From Lewinellaceae bacterium (lineage in GTDB: Bacteria > Bacteroidota > Bacteroidia > Chitinophagales > Saprospiraceae): a DNA stretch of 64,000 nucleotides. The position numbers were made by a program, and so were the translations under genes. Of the stretch, positions 45,940-53,828 are shown one piece after another (the stretch's first letter is position 1; each line of letters starts with the position of its first letter). The notes beneath the pieces were generated by a model that saw nothing but the letters and a program-made list of their open reading frames with translations, was not told the origin of the DNA and did not search any database. The DNA is taken from NCBI GenBank assembly GCA_020636135.1, contig JACJYK010000001.1, forward strand, positions 186,001 through 250,000. The letters are read 5' to 3'.

Positions 45940-46019
45940 ACGGGTAAAGACCGCAGTCCGGATAAATTTTGATTTGGAGCCTGATTCAGGATTCAAAAAT
46001 CGGATAATCCGGGAAAAAG

Positions 46020-46502
46020 TTATTGCAATTGAAAATTCATTGCATTGATACGGACAGCATTTTTGGCATCACGCATGTATTCGACCAGGCGGAAGGTGGT
46101 AGAATCTTCCAGGTCCATTTTTATTTGTTCCGGGAAAGGGTCTTTGTTTTCCTTATTTTCAAATACCATTTGCCGGGGATCGATGGTCTTCGCTTTTAGA
46201 AATATGCTGTCGCCCTCCGGTGTCACCGAGATCCAGTAAAGGTCATCATTGCGTTTTTTGATCCAGATGTCCTGATCCGGTAATGGATTTCCATGGAAGT
46301 CCTGACGTTTGGCGTGGCATTCCCAATAATTACGGCGGGGATGTTCCCAGTGAGCCTGTATAATGGCTTCGCCACTTTCTGTGTTCCAGTCGCCCGTTAA
46401 CCAGTGGGTGAGAACCTGGGGCGTAGCCGGGTCCTGGGAAGTATTTTCCTGCTTACAGGCTATTAGTAGGACAAGTCCGGTTGCGATGATGATCCGGTGC
46501 AT
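46020..46502 (-). CDS. Small lipoprotein, possibly DUF6265-like
   Basis: The 160-residue protein has a lipoprotein signal ending in Cys16 followed by Lys-Gln-Glu. The body has WLTGDWNTESGEAIIQAHWE, NYWECHAKRQD and FRLVEYMRDAKNAV, giving a lipocalin-like beta barrel pattern. The family assignment is tentative. It lies just beyond the second palindromic repeat cluster. Confidence 0.65.
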   Translation of the reverse strand: MHRIIIATGLVLLIACKQENTSQDPATPQVLTHWLTGDWNTESGEAIIQAHWEHPRRNYWECHAKRQDFHGNPLPDQDIWIKKRNDDLYWISVTPEGDSIFLKAKTIDPRQMVFENKENKDPFPEQIKMDLEDSTTFRLVEYMRDAKNAVRINAMNFQLQ

Positions 46503-46686
46503 TTTTTTTGTTGCAAGTTATCGGATTTCATTGGAAAAATATCCTCAGGCCCTGATGGGAATGATAATCAGAGGTAAGCAAATACCAGGGAATACCCAAT
46601 TAACTGCTTAAAGACAGGTGTAGGCAGGGTGAATGATCGAGCATTCTGTTGTTTAAATTATGAAAATGTTTAATGTGTATTTGGTT

Positions 46687-47030
46687 ACCGTGATAGGGTC
46701 CCGCTGGGACCAGGAGGTATTTTCAGGAAGGGTTACCCTTAAGACACATGAAATAAATTTTTAATGTGAACATATTGGTTTGCATGAGATGGGTTTAGAT
46801 GCCGTACCTGCGGCACGGTGGAATTGCTACCGTGATAGGGTCCCGCTGGAACCAGGAGATATTACATGAGAGGTTACCCTGAAGACGCATGAAATAAATT
46901 AATAATGTGAACATATTGGTTTGCATGAGATCGGGTTTAGATGAAAATATGTTCCAGTCCCTTTAGGGACACCACCCTGGTAGCCAATAGAATGGAAAAA
47001 TGGATCTGTGCCGTAGGTACAGCACCCCGT
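46687..47030. repeat. Second cluster of palindromic repeats related to the 25-kb array
   Basis: Two direct units of about 142 bases start at 46687 and 46829, each with a GGGTCCCGCTGG(G/A)ACC palindrome, CATGAAATAAAT and GTGAACATATTGGTTTGCATGAGAT. GCCGTACCTGCGGCACGG sits between them, GTCCCTTTAGGGAC at 46957-46970, CACCCTGGTAGCC after it, and a degenerate GTGCCGTAGGTACAGCAC at the end. No gene is supported between 46503 and 47097. Confidence 0.8.
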
Positions 47031-47097
47031 AATAACGCGTTAAACAAATAAGAAAATTTATTAATACGTTTATCAGGTCTTGACGAGACCTGAGGTA

Positions 47098-48315
47098 TTA
47101 ATAATCTGAGGTCTTCAACAATTTGACCACCTGGGTTGCGTGCTCGCCGTAAACCCGCAGGAAATAGATACCGACGGGTAATAGGCGCAAATCCAATTGA
47201 TTACCGATCAGGTGCCTGCGAAGCAATACCCGGCCTTGCTGTGATAACACATCTACAAAGGTTTCTTCCGGGATGCCGGATACCGTGATGGATTCGGTAA
47301 ATGGATTGGGGTAAACGCGGATGGGTTTCCCCCACTGACGGCTTGCAGATACCTGGTCAGAAATGCACTGACAATTATCCGGATCCGGGCTTAGGCCGGG
47401 TCTGCAAATCTGGGGCCCCTGGACCGTAACCAGTTGTACCGTATAAGTAAAGTCGGTCATATCCCCGCTGACCATGACGTCAGAGATGGTAACGATAATG
47501 GGTTCATCATAAGGTCCGGAGAGCCAATCAAAAGGAATTTCAGGTTCCCAGACGATCGTATTATCGCCATAGCCATTCGTCACGGGTAAAATTTTTAGTG
47601 GCACCTCAACGCCAAATCCATCGGTCATCCGGATGTTCGTGTTGACAAAATTTGCATTGGGTTTGCTAAAGCTCCACCGCCCATAGACCAACGGTTTAGG
47701 GAAAAATCCGGGAGCAGGGTACGCGATGTATTCGAGTTCAGGCTCCGGGTTTTTCGGCCCGATCACCCACAATGCCTGGGTACTGCTGGTGGAGCCCATG
47801 CCAAAGGATTTTGCCCGGCTGTAGAGGATCCAGCGGCGATGCCCGACCGCTTCATTATTGGTGCCATTGTCCTGGATGTAGGCCCGGATCGACTCGGAAC
47901 TCTGTGTACCAAACGCCAGATTGGATTTTCGGGCTGCATCGTAACCATCCTGGGTCCAGCATTTCCAGCTTTCCGGTGGGTCATGACTCAGGTCGTGGTT
48001 AGCCAGCATCATGACAGCTGCCTGTTGGGCTTTGGCATTCATCGCAAGATCCCAGCTGATGTCGTCCGGTAACCCTGCCAGTCTGCGGTAATAGTTGATA
48101 CGCTGCAGGGTTCTTGCATAAGCCATGGCAGAAATGGTACCTGCATTGCAAAGGGTGTCCGTCACCGACCCTGACCAGTTTAGTTCGGTCAGATTTACCT
48201 GTGATCCGATGAAGTTATCCTGATAATCGTTGATGGTCGCATCACGAATGCATTGCGCAAATGTGGTTTCCCAAGTGACCAGAAGGAATAGAAAGAGCAG
48301 GTATCGTGTTATCAT
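47098..48315 (-). CDS. Secreted CAP-domain protein with T9SS sorting domain
   Basis: The 405-residue protein has a signal peptide (about 1-20), a CAP/SCP domain at about 70-185 (RINYYRRLAGLPDDISWD, AVMMLANHDLSHDPPESW, NNEAVGHRRWILYSR), a beta-rich middle part, and a T9SS tail (RVYPNPFTESITVSG onward). The conserved His and Glu of CAP domains appear in NHDLSH and NEAVGHRRW. CAP proteins are sterol/lipid binders or proteases; the bacterial role is unclear. Confidence 0.87.
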   Translation of the reverse strand: MITRYLLFLFLLVTWETTFAQCIRDATINDYQDNFIGSQVNLTELNWSGSVTDTLCNAGTISAMAYARTLQRINYYRRLAGLPDDISWDLAMNAKAQQAAVMMLANHDLSHDPPESWKCWTQDGYDAARKSNLAFGTQSSESIRAYIQDNGTNNEAVGHRRWILYSRAKSFGMGSTSSTQALWVIGPKNPEPELEYIAYPAPGFFPKPLVYGRWSFSKPNANFVNTNIRMTDGFGVEVPLKILPVTNGYGDNTIVWEPEIPFDWLSGPYDEPIIVTISDVMVSGDMTDFTYTVQLVTVQGPQICRPGLSPDPDNCQCISDQVSASRQWGKPIRVYPNPFTESITVSGIPEETFVDVLSQQGRVLLRRHLIGNQLDLRLLPVGIYFLRVYGEHATQVVKLLKTSDY

Positions 48316-48468
48316 GATCTTTGGTAATATTCGTCTGAAGAGGTAGCAACAAGGATTATGCCATGGCTGGTCAGTCGTCCGGGCATTGTGGTAATTTTAC
48401 CGGATGGATTCAGTTCGTACTTCCGCCTGCTGGAAGAAACCTGAAAGAATGTTTTTTCAACAGGATAA

Positions 48469-48492
48469 AACTTTTACCATTACGGAGGCGTC
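48469..48492 (+). promoter_or_regulatory. Candidate ECF-sigma autoregulatory promoter
   Basis: AAC at 48469-48471 and CGTC at 48489-48492, 17 bases apart, match the general AAC/CGTC layout of ECF promoters. They lie 33 bases before the GTG of an ECF sigma gene, as expected if it controls itself. Confidence 0.4.
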
Positions 48493-48524
48493 TTATTGCT
48501 GACTGATGAATTGAAAACCACGAG

Positions 48525-49106
48525 GTGAGAATCAGACAAGATTTACAAACTGAAAATTGGGTTTTACGGTATCAAGCAGGAGATGAAAAGGCTCTGGGGT
48601 TGCTGATGGATCATTGGCAAAAGCGAATCTACAACCTGGCGTATAAAATGGTTGCAGATGAAGCTGTCGCCAAAGACATCCTGCAGAAGACCTTTATCAA
48701 GGTATACCAACACCTGCACAAACTGGAGGAAGCGGATAAGTTTCGTCCCTGGGTTTATAAGATCGCCGTAAACTTCTGTAACAGCGAATTACGAAAAACA
48801 AAACGCACGGAGTCGCTGACCGACGTACATGCCGGCATGGTAACCTCCGGCATCACCAGCGAACACCGGCTTGAGCAAAGCGAATTGAAGGATTTGATCT
48901 GGCAGACCCTGGGTCAAATTCCAGAGGAACAGAAAGCAGTAATCATCATGAAAGAATACGAGGGCTTTAAGTTCCAGGAGATAGCGGACATCCTTGACAT
49001 CTCAATCAACACAGCAAAATCCCGCTTGTATTACGGCTTGCGGTCCATGAAAAAATTATTAAGTGAGAATCCACACACCAAAGCGTATTATTATGAATAT
49101 CACTAA
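48525..49106 (+). CDS. ECF-family RNA polymerase sigma factor
   Basis: The 193-residue sigma factor has region 2 (YQAGDEKALGLLMDHWQKRIYNLAYK, DILQKTFIKVYQHLHKL, FRPWVYKIAVNFC) and region 4 (LGQIPEEQKAVIIMKEYEGF, EIADILDISINTAKSRLYYG). It starts with GTG, since no ATG lies between the upstream stop at 48507 and it. The anti-sigma gene overlaps its end by 14 bases and a secreted protein follows, so the three form an operon answering a cell-envelope signal. Confidence 0.94.
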   Translation: MRIRQDLQTENWVLRYQAGDEKALGLLMDHWQKRIYNLAYKMVADEAVAKDILQKTFIKVYQHLHKLEEADKFRPWVYKIAVNFCNSELRKTKRTESLTDVHAGMVTSGITSEHRLEQSELKDLIWQTLGQIPEEQKAVIIMKEYEGFKFQEIADILDISINTAKSRLYYGLRSMKKLLSENPHTKAYYYEYH

Positions 49107-49896
49107 CCGCCAGGAGAAATTAATCGACTACCTCTACGATGAACTGAGCAAGGAAGAGCGGGCTGCCTTTGAAAAAGAACTGGAGGCTGATCCAACGCTG
49201 CGGAAAGAATTGCAACAAATGCAGCAGGTACGCAGCCATCTCCAATCAGTACCCAACCTGGAATTGCGTGAACCTCTGGCTATGCCCACGGCCACACCTC
49301 CGCAGGAATCTCACCGGTTGCGGTGGCTGAAACCTTTTTACGGTGTGGCTGCATCCATCGCGGCTTTACTGCTCCTGGGAGCATGGACAGGATTGCATGT
49401 GGAAGCCGGCAAAGGAGAACTGGTGCTGGCCTTTGGTAAGAATGCAGTTCGCAGCCAGGCTATCCAGGATCCGGAATCCATAACTCCGGAAATACAAAAA
49501 TACCTCGACCGGTATTTACAGGCCAATACCGTCCAGGTCAATTCACTGGTGACGACAGCAGAAACCAAGATGCAGGATTGGCTGAGTCAGCAACAGAATT
49601 CTTTTGAACAAGTGGTCTCGGATAAATATTTGGTTCAATCGAAGCCCATGTCTTCCGGTACTTATGTGACGCTGGAAGGGTTGCATTCACTGATGCAAAA
49701 ACAGAATAAAGAAATTGAAGCCAAACTTGATTTTTTTGCCGAGAATTTCTTTCAATATCTGCAGGCTACCCAACAACAAAATCAACAGCTGTTACAAGCC
49801 GGATTGCGGGAACTGGCTAAAACCATGCAGGAGCAAAACCTGCTGGATCCCCGCTATTCTAATCAAACTCAACAGGTTAATCAAAATTACGAATGA
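49093..49896 (+). CDS. Anti-sigma factor-like membrane protein
   Basis: From the ATG at 49093 (MNITNRQEKLIDYLYDELS) the protein has 267 residues. The cytoplasmic N-terminus (DELSKEERAAFEKELEADP and the following helix) is the usual anti-sigma pattern without the zinc motif. One membrane segment lies at about 85-105 (GVAASIAALLLLGAW), and a periplasmic coiled-coil-like C-terminus with Gln-rich ends follows. It overlaps sigma by 14 bases and the next gene by four, which supports coupling. An upstream GTG is in frame but less likely. Confidence 0.85.
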   Translation: MNITNRQEKLIDYLYDELSKEERAAFEKELEADPTLRKELQQMQQVRSHLQSVPNLELREPLAMPTATPPQESHRLRWLKPFYGVAASIAALLLLGAWTGLHVEAGKGELVLAFGKNAVRSQAIQDPESITPEIQKYLDRYLQANTVQVNSLVTTAETKMQDWLSQQQNSFEQVVSDKYLVQSKPMSSGTYVTLEGLHSLMQKQNKEIEAKLDFFAENFFQYLQATQQQNQQLLQAGLRELAKTMQEQNLLDPRYSNQTQQVNQNYE

Positions 49897-51083
49897 TGAA
49901 AAAAGTAAGCATAACGCTGCTCTTAATGCTGGCCGGGTTCCTGGTGTCCTACGGTCAGGCTGACGAAAGCCGCATGGACCGGGACATAAATGTCTGTCAG
50001 GATGTCCTGCAGAGCCTCATGCGCCAGGAGTTTCAACAAGGCTACCGGTTCGGTGGGTTTACCGGAACGGAAGCCGAGTATCTGGAAAATGAAGGGGTTA
50101 TATTCCGTGTACGGCCAGATAACATGTTGTGGGATGGCCGGGGGATCTATGGTGTCAGCGGCAATATAAAAGACGCTACCATCACACTTCAGCGGGCTAT
50201 TGGCGATGCCGTGGATGACGAACAGATCCGGGAAAAAGCGGAAGCCCGGCGGGATAAAATGTACGAAGAACAACAGGAAAAAATGGAGGGCATCCTCGAT
50301 CGGTACCAGCAGGTGGCAACCAATTTTCTGGCCGATTATGCTCACCTGCTCTCTCAGCTGAAGGACAATGAACAGGTGATCGTCCAGATCAAATTGAACC
50401 GGATGCAGGGATTTTTTGTGTCAAGCGGCTGTGAGGATTGTCCTGCAACAATTGCTTATGCACCTCAGGCAGATTCGGATGAGAGTATGGATCAGATCAA
50501 TCTTTCGGTGCCTATGGCGGTGATCAGTAAATATCACCAGGAGAAAATTTCTCGTGAAGCCTTCGAAAGTGAGATCGATGTGGAAAGAGTTACCCGGAAC
50601 ACGGCCCGGGATGCCAATATGGAGATCTTTGCCTCCGCACTGGATAAATTATTTGATCAGCAGATATCCAAAACATATTTTATCTCCAGTCCTTCCGTGA
50701 GCTATGAACGACTGAGTAATCTGGGAGCTATCTTCAACGTGAAAGTGTATTCCTCCAACATCAATGGGAAGGACTCTTACTCGATGCCCACCCAGGGCAC
50801 CGATGACATGTCCAAGGAAGAACGCAACACGCGGGTCAAGAAGTTGTATCCCGAGTTTATCGATGCGATGAAAGACGCTCTGGTTGACTACGGGAGGATC
50901 ATCAATTCACTGGATGAAGATGATAGCGTGGTCATCCGGATCCGCATGACCGAATGTGAGGACTGCGGATTACCAGAGAAAGTAGAGTTATCGGTGAAGA
51001 TGAGTGACCTTAAAGGGTACGACATGCAAAAGCTTTCGCGGGATGCAGTAAAAGATAAGATCAGGGTCAAAGAAACAGAATAA
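49893..51083 (+). CDS. Secreted protein with an internal duplication, co-operonic with sigma/anti-sigma
   Basis: The 396-residue protein has a signal peptide to about residue 22 (VSYGQADES) and two homologous halves, about 35-235 and 260-396. Matching parts are EYLENEGVIFRVRP with ERLSNLGAIFNVKV, NFLADYAHLLSQLKDNEQVIVQIKL with the shorter DALVDYGRIINSLDEDDSVVIRIRM, and CEDC in both. I recognise no named family. It overlaps the anti-sigma gene by four bases. It is probably a periplasmic sensor or partner that sets the anti-sigma factor. Confidence 0.8.
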   Translation: MMKKVSITLLLMLAGFLVSYGQADESRMDRDINVCQDVLQSLMRQEFQQGYRFGGFTGTEAEYLENEGVIFRVRPDNMLWDGRGIYGVSGNIKDATITLQRAIGDAVDDEQIREKAEARRDKMYEEQQEKMEGILDRYQQVATNFLADYAHLLSQLKDNEQVIVQIKLNRMQGFFVSSGCEDCPATIAYAPQADSDESMDQINLSVPMAVISKYHQEKISREAFESEIDVERVTRNTARDANMEIFASALDKLFDQQISKTYFISSPSVSYERLSNLGAIFNVKVYSSNINGKDSYSMPTQGTDDMSKEERNTRVKKLYPEFIDAMKDALVDYGRIINSLDEDDSVVIRIRMTECEDCGLPEKVELSVKMSDLKGYDMQKLSRDAVKDKIRVKETE

Positions 51084-51167
51084 GGATTAACCGGCCGGAT
51101 CAGTCGAAAGGTTGATTTGCCAGCCGGTGTTACTTATACGTAAGAGTTACGGCCTGTTTACAGGAAG

Positions 51168-51197
51168 CCCCGGAATATTATTCCGGGGTATTTTTTT
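51168..51197 (+). terminator. Rho-independent terminator of the sigma operon
   Basis: CCCCGGAA (51168-51175) pairs with TTCCGGGG (51181-51188) and is followed by TATTTTTTTG. It closes the sigma/anti-sigma/secreted-protein operon 85 bases after its last stop. Confidence 0.88.
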
Positions 51198-51207
51198 GAT
51201 AAAGGTA

Positions 51208-51253
51208 TTGCGCAACCAGTTTGTTGCAGTTATATTTGCAACTGCATGGTTGC
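51208..51253 (+). promoter_or_regulatory. Promoter with two GCAAC-N6-GTTGC operators for the ArsR-AHSA1 operon
   Basis: TTG (51208-51210), a 20-base spacer and TATATTTG (51231-51238) form a consensus Bacteroidota promoter. Operator 1 (51212-51227) lies between the boxes, and operator 2 (51238-51253) overlaps the end of the -7 box and the start site. Both are exact GCAAC/GTTGC inverted repeats, 26 bases apart. Binding by the ArsR product would block polymerase, so autorepression is the simple reading. Confidence 0.75.
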
Positions 51254-51258
51254 AAGAA

Positions 51259-51588
51259 ATGAATCCTATGAAACGAGACGTATTTCAAGCGGTGGCCGAT
51301 CCAACCCGCCGCGCCATTTTGATTCTTATCGCCAGTCAGGCTATGACTCCCAATGCATTGGCAGACCATTTTGAGACTTCCCGTCAGGCCGTTTCGAAGC
51401 ACATCCAGTTCTTAATGGAATGTGATGTGATCCGATCGGATAAAGTAGGCCGGGAAATCTACTATGGATTAAAAATGGATAAGATGGATAACCTGAGGAC
51501 CTGGTTTGATCAACTACGCCGTCAGTGGGAAGATCGTTTTGAGCAACTGGACCAGGTATTGATCAATTTAAAATCGCAACAGAAATGA
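51259..51588 (+). CDS. ArsR-family winged-helix repressor
   Basis: From the ATG at 51259 the protein has 109 residues; another ATG nine bases later is equally possible. It matches ArsR-type regulators that pair with AHSA1 genes: RDVFQAVADPTRRAILILIA, then the recognition helix in HFETSRQAVSKHIQFLMECDVI and the wing in GREIYYGLKM. No metal-binding CxC is visible, so it probably senses something other than a thiophilic metal. The predicted leader is very short. It overlaps the next gene by four bases. Confidence 0.92.
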   Translation: MNPMKRDVFQAVADPTRRAILILIASQAMTPNALADHFETSRQAVSKHIQFLMECDVIRSDKVGREIYYGLKMDKMDNLRTWFDQLRRQWEDRFEQLDQVLINLKSQQK

Positions 51589-52079
51589 AAACAAGTATGA
51601 TGATGGATTTTTCCATCGACCGGGAGAACAAATCCGTACATGTCAGGCGATCCTTTGCAGCAGATCAGAAAACGGTCTGGGCTGCCTGGACACAACCCGA
51701 CCTCCTGGATAAATGGTGGGCACCACGCCCTTTCGTGGCAAAAACCAAATCAATGGACTTCAAAGTCGGTGGACGCCGACTGTATGCAATGATGGGGCCC
51801 AATGGGGAAGAACACTGGGCTTTGGCCGACTACACTTCGATCACGCCGATCACGAATTTTACGTATCTGGATGCCTTCTGTGATGCGGATGGCAATTTGA
51901 ACCCGGATTTTCCCCGTTCGGACTGGGACGTGCATTTTGACGGATCGGGAGATACGACGGAGGTCCATGTGGTGATCAAACACACCCGGCTGGAAGATCT
52001 GGAGATGATCATTAAGCTGGGATTCAAAGAAGGATTTACGCTGGCTCTGGGGCATTTGGATGAACTCCTCGGGCAATAA
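51585..52079 (+). CDS. AHSA1-type SRPBCC protein
   Basis: The 164-residue protein is a START-like AHSA1 domain: VHVRRSFAADQKTVWAAWTQPDLLDKWWAPRPF, VGGRRLYAMMGPNGEEHW, and a C-terminal GFKEGFTLALGHLDELL. In Bacteroidota these are usually next to an ArsR gene, as here, with which it overlaps by four bases. The likely role is binding or modifying a small hydrophobic ligand whose level the repressor reads. Confidence 0.9.
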   Translation: MKTSMMMDFSIDRENKSVHVRRSFAADQKTVWAAWTQPDLLDKWWAPRPFVAKTKSMDFKVGGRRLYAMMGPNGEEHWALADYTSITPITNFTYLDAFCDADGNLNPDFPRSDWDVHFDGSGDTTEVHVVIKHTRLEDLEMIIKLGFKEGFTLALGHLDELLGQ

Positions 52080-52095
52080 TTACCGGCAACAAACC

Positions 52096-52135
52096 ATGGA
52101 AAAACAAAAGCGGCCGGGTTCTAGGCGGCCGCTTT
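52096..52135 (-). terminator. Terminator between the AHSA1 and DUF4870 genes
   Basis: AAAGCGGCC (52107-52115) pairs with GGCCGCTTT (52127-52135). On the minus strand the stem is followed by TGTTTTT, so it mainly serves the DUF4870 gene; the stem may also end the convergent ArsR-AHSA1 transcript. Confidence 0.7.
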
Positions 52136-52195
52136 ACTGGATTATGCGAAAAATTAATTTGTTAAACACCATGGGCAGTAGCCATCATTCTAACT

Positions 52196-52576
52196 TCATT
52201 TAAAGGTTTCCCAAAGCACCGGATAATCAAAATACAGTCCATCTGAAGCCCTTAATGCAGCTACAATAATGAAATACAGCATCCCGAAATAATATCCGAT
52301 CCCAGTGAGTATCAACAGGGGGATGACGATCTTGATACCGGAAGCGATGGCAATTACCTGCATGATCACGGCAAGGATCAATCCAACGGTCCAACTGATG
52401 TGGAAGTTCAATACCTCCCGGCCCTGCTGGTCCAGGTAGGCTGACCGGTCACGTTTACTACTCCAGATGATCAGTGGCCCCAGGATATTACCGAAAGGTA
52501 TGATGTGCATGGCCAGTGCCGATAGATGTAAGGCTATTCCCCAGTCGCGCTCCTCTCTTGTCAATTCGGTGATCAT
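52196..52576 (-). CDS. DUF4870 membrane protein
   Basis: The 126-residue protein has about three to four hydrophobic segments and the DUF4870 hallmarks ERDWGIALHLSALA, NILGPLIIWSSKRD, and VLNFHISWTVG. It is a small inner-membrane protein of unknown function. A weak promoter match (TTG-N21-TAATTTTC) lies just upstream. Confidence 0.87.
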   Translation of the reverse strand: MITELTREERDWGIALHLSALAMHIIPFGNILGPLIIWSSKRDRSAYLDQQGREVLNFHISWTVGLILAVIMQVIAIASGIKIVIPLLILTGIGYYFGMLYFIIVAALRASDGLYFDYPVLWETFK

Positions 52577-52720
52577 CTTTTTTTATTGAAAATTATCAGG
52601 AAGCAGCATGTGGTGCCAACTCCATTCGATGGATCCAGGCAGGTTATCGACGGGAAACGGTTAAAATACTCCTGATGATACCTGTTTTGCACCGACAAAC
52701 GGAGCCGATTCAGGTGCAAG

Positions 52721-53542
52721 TTATTTTTCCAGTGCGGACAGATTTCTCCGTATACCGGTATACCCAGGTCGCTTCAGTGGTGAATTCCGGAATTCTTCAG
52801 CAAAAACATCCTCACTCATTTCCAGCCATTCGTGTTTGTCCCACTCCATCCAATGTCCCTGAGGCTGGAATGCCGGTTCATGATGGGGCGTGGCAAACCT
52901 GTTCCAGGGACACACCTGCTGGCAGATGTCGCAGCCAAAAACCCAGTTTTCCATTTTGGCGTGAAATGCTTCCGGGATGCGTTCGCCTTTCAGTTCAATG
53001 GTGAGGTAGGAGATGCATTTACTGCCATCCATGAGGTAGCCTTCCTCGGCGATGGCCCCGGTGGGGCAGGCCTCGATGCATTTCCGGCAGGTGCCGCAAT
53101 GATCGCGGACCGGCTCATCGGGTTCCAGTTCCAGATCAATGATCAATTCGGCCAGGAAAAAATAGGATCCGATGCGTGGATGGATGAGCAGGGTGTTTTT
53201 TCCGATCCAACCTAACCCGGCGCGTTGAGCCCAGTCCCGCTCCAATACCGGTGCTGAATCCACAAAACAACGTCCTGAGACAGGACCACATTGATGGCGG
53301 ATGGAATCGAGCAGATCTTTCAGTTTCTTTTTCAGCACCCCATGATAATCTTCTCCATAGGCATATTTAGCCACCTGAGGTGCTTCGGGGTTCTGGTGTA
53401 CCTCTCCCGGAAAATAATTGTAGGCCAGGCAAACGACCGATTTGGCACCGGGGACCAATTTGGTGGGATCAACACGTTTTTCGAAGTGATTGGACATCCA
53501 CTCCATGGTGCCCTGATAACCCTGGTTCAGCCATTGCTGCAA
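52721..53542 (-). CDS. queG: Epoxyqueuosine reductase, N-terminus uncertain
   Basis: The last step of queuosine synthesis reduces the epoxide with a cobalamin/Fe-S enzyme. Two 4Fe-4S motifs are visible, CGTCRKCIEACPTGA and CDICQQVCPWN, plus VDSAPVLERDWAQRAGLGWIGKNT. The first canonical start is TTG at 53542, but homology clearly continues upstream in frame (AGFLLVGIARAERLDQEAEH) to about 53626. That stretch has no ATG, GTG or TTG back to the stop at 53696, so the true start is probably an unusual codon such as ATA, or the base is altered. Confidence 0.9.
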   Translation of the reverse strand: MQQWLNQGYQGTMEWMSNHFEKRVDPTKLVPGAKSVVCLAYNYFPGEVHQNPEAPQVAKYAYGEDYHGVLKKKLKDLLDSIRHQCGPVSGRCFVDSAPVLERDWAQRAGLGWIGKNTLLIHPRIGSYFFLAELIIDLELEPDEPVRDHCGTCRKCIEACPTGAIAEEGYLMDGSKCISYLTIELKGERIPEAFHAKMENWVFGCDICQQVCPWNRFATPHHEPAFQPQGHWMEWDKHEWLEMSEDVFAEEFRNSPLKRPGYTGIRRNLSALEK

Positions 53543-53640
53543 GTGCTCCGCTTCCTGATCCAGCCGTTCAGCCCGGGCAATACCTACCAGCAGAAAGCCG
53601 GCTTCCTGGGCAAGTGATTTGACTATGTTGGAATTATTAG

Positions 53641-53828
53641 TTATAAATTTTGAGTTATGAGTTATGCTTTTTCGTGGTAATGATTGCAGAACGTATCATT
53701 TTCAGTATTCCTTTTGCCTTTGATTCCACAGGTTAATAATGTTAACTGCAAATTCAAAACTTTGACTAATTATTGCACCCTTTCTCTCACTTATAACTCA
53801 TAAATTATAATCCATAACTCACAAAATC
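53641..53828. repeat. AT-rich repeated motif between queG and the helicase gene
   Basis: TGAGTTATGAGTTATG at 53651-53666 and the inverse TATAACTCATAA...CATAACTCAC at about 53790-53822 form an imperfect long inverted repeat. The interval has no gene. It may be a transcription end for the two minus-strand genes. Confidence 0.4.
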
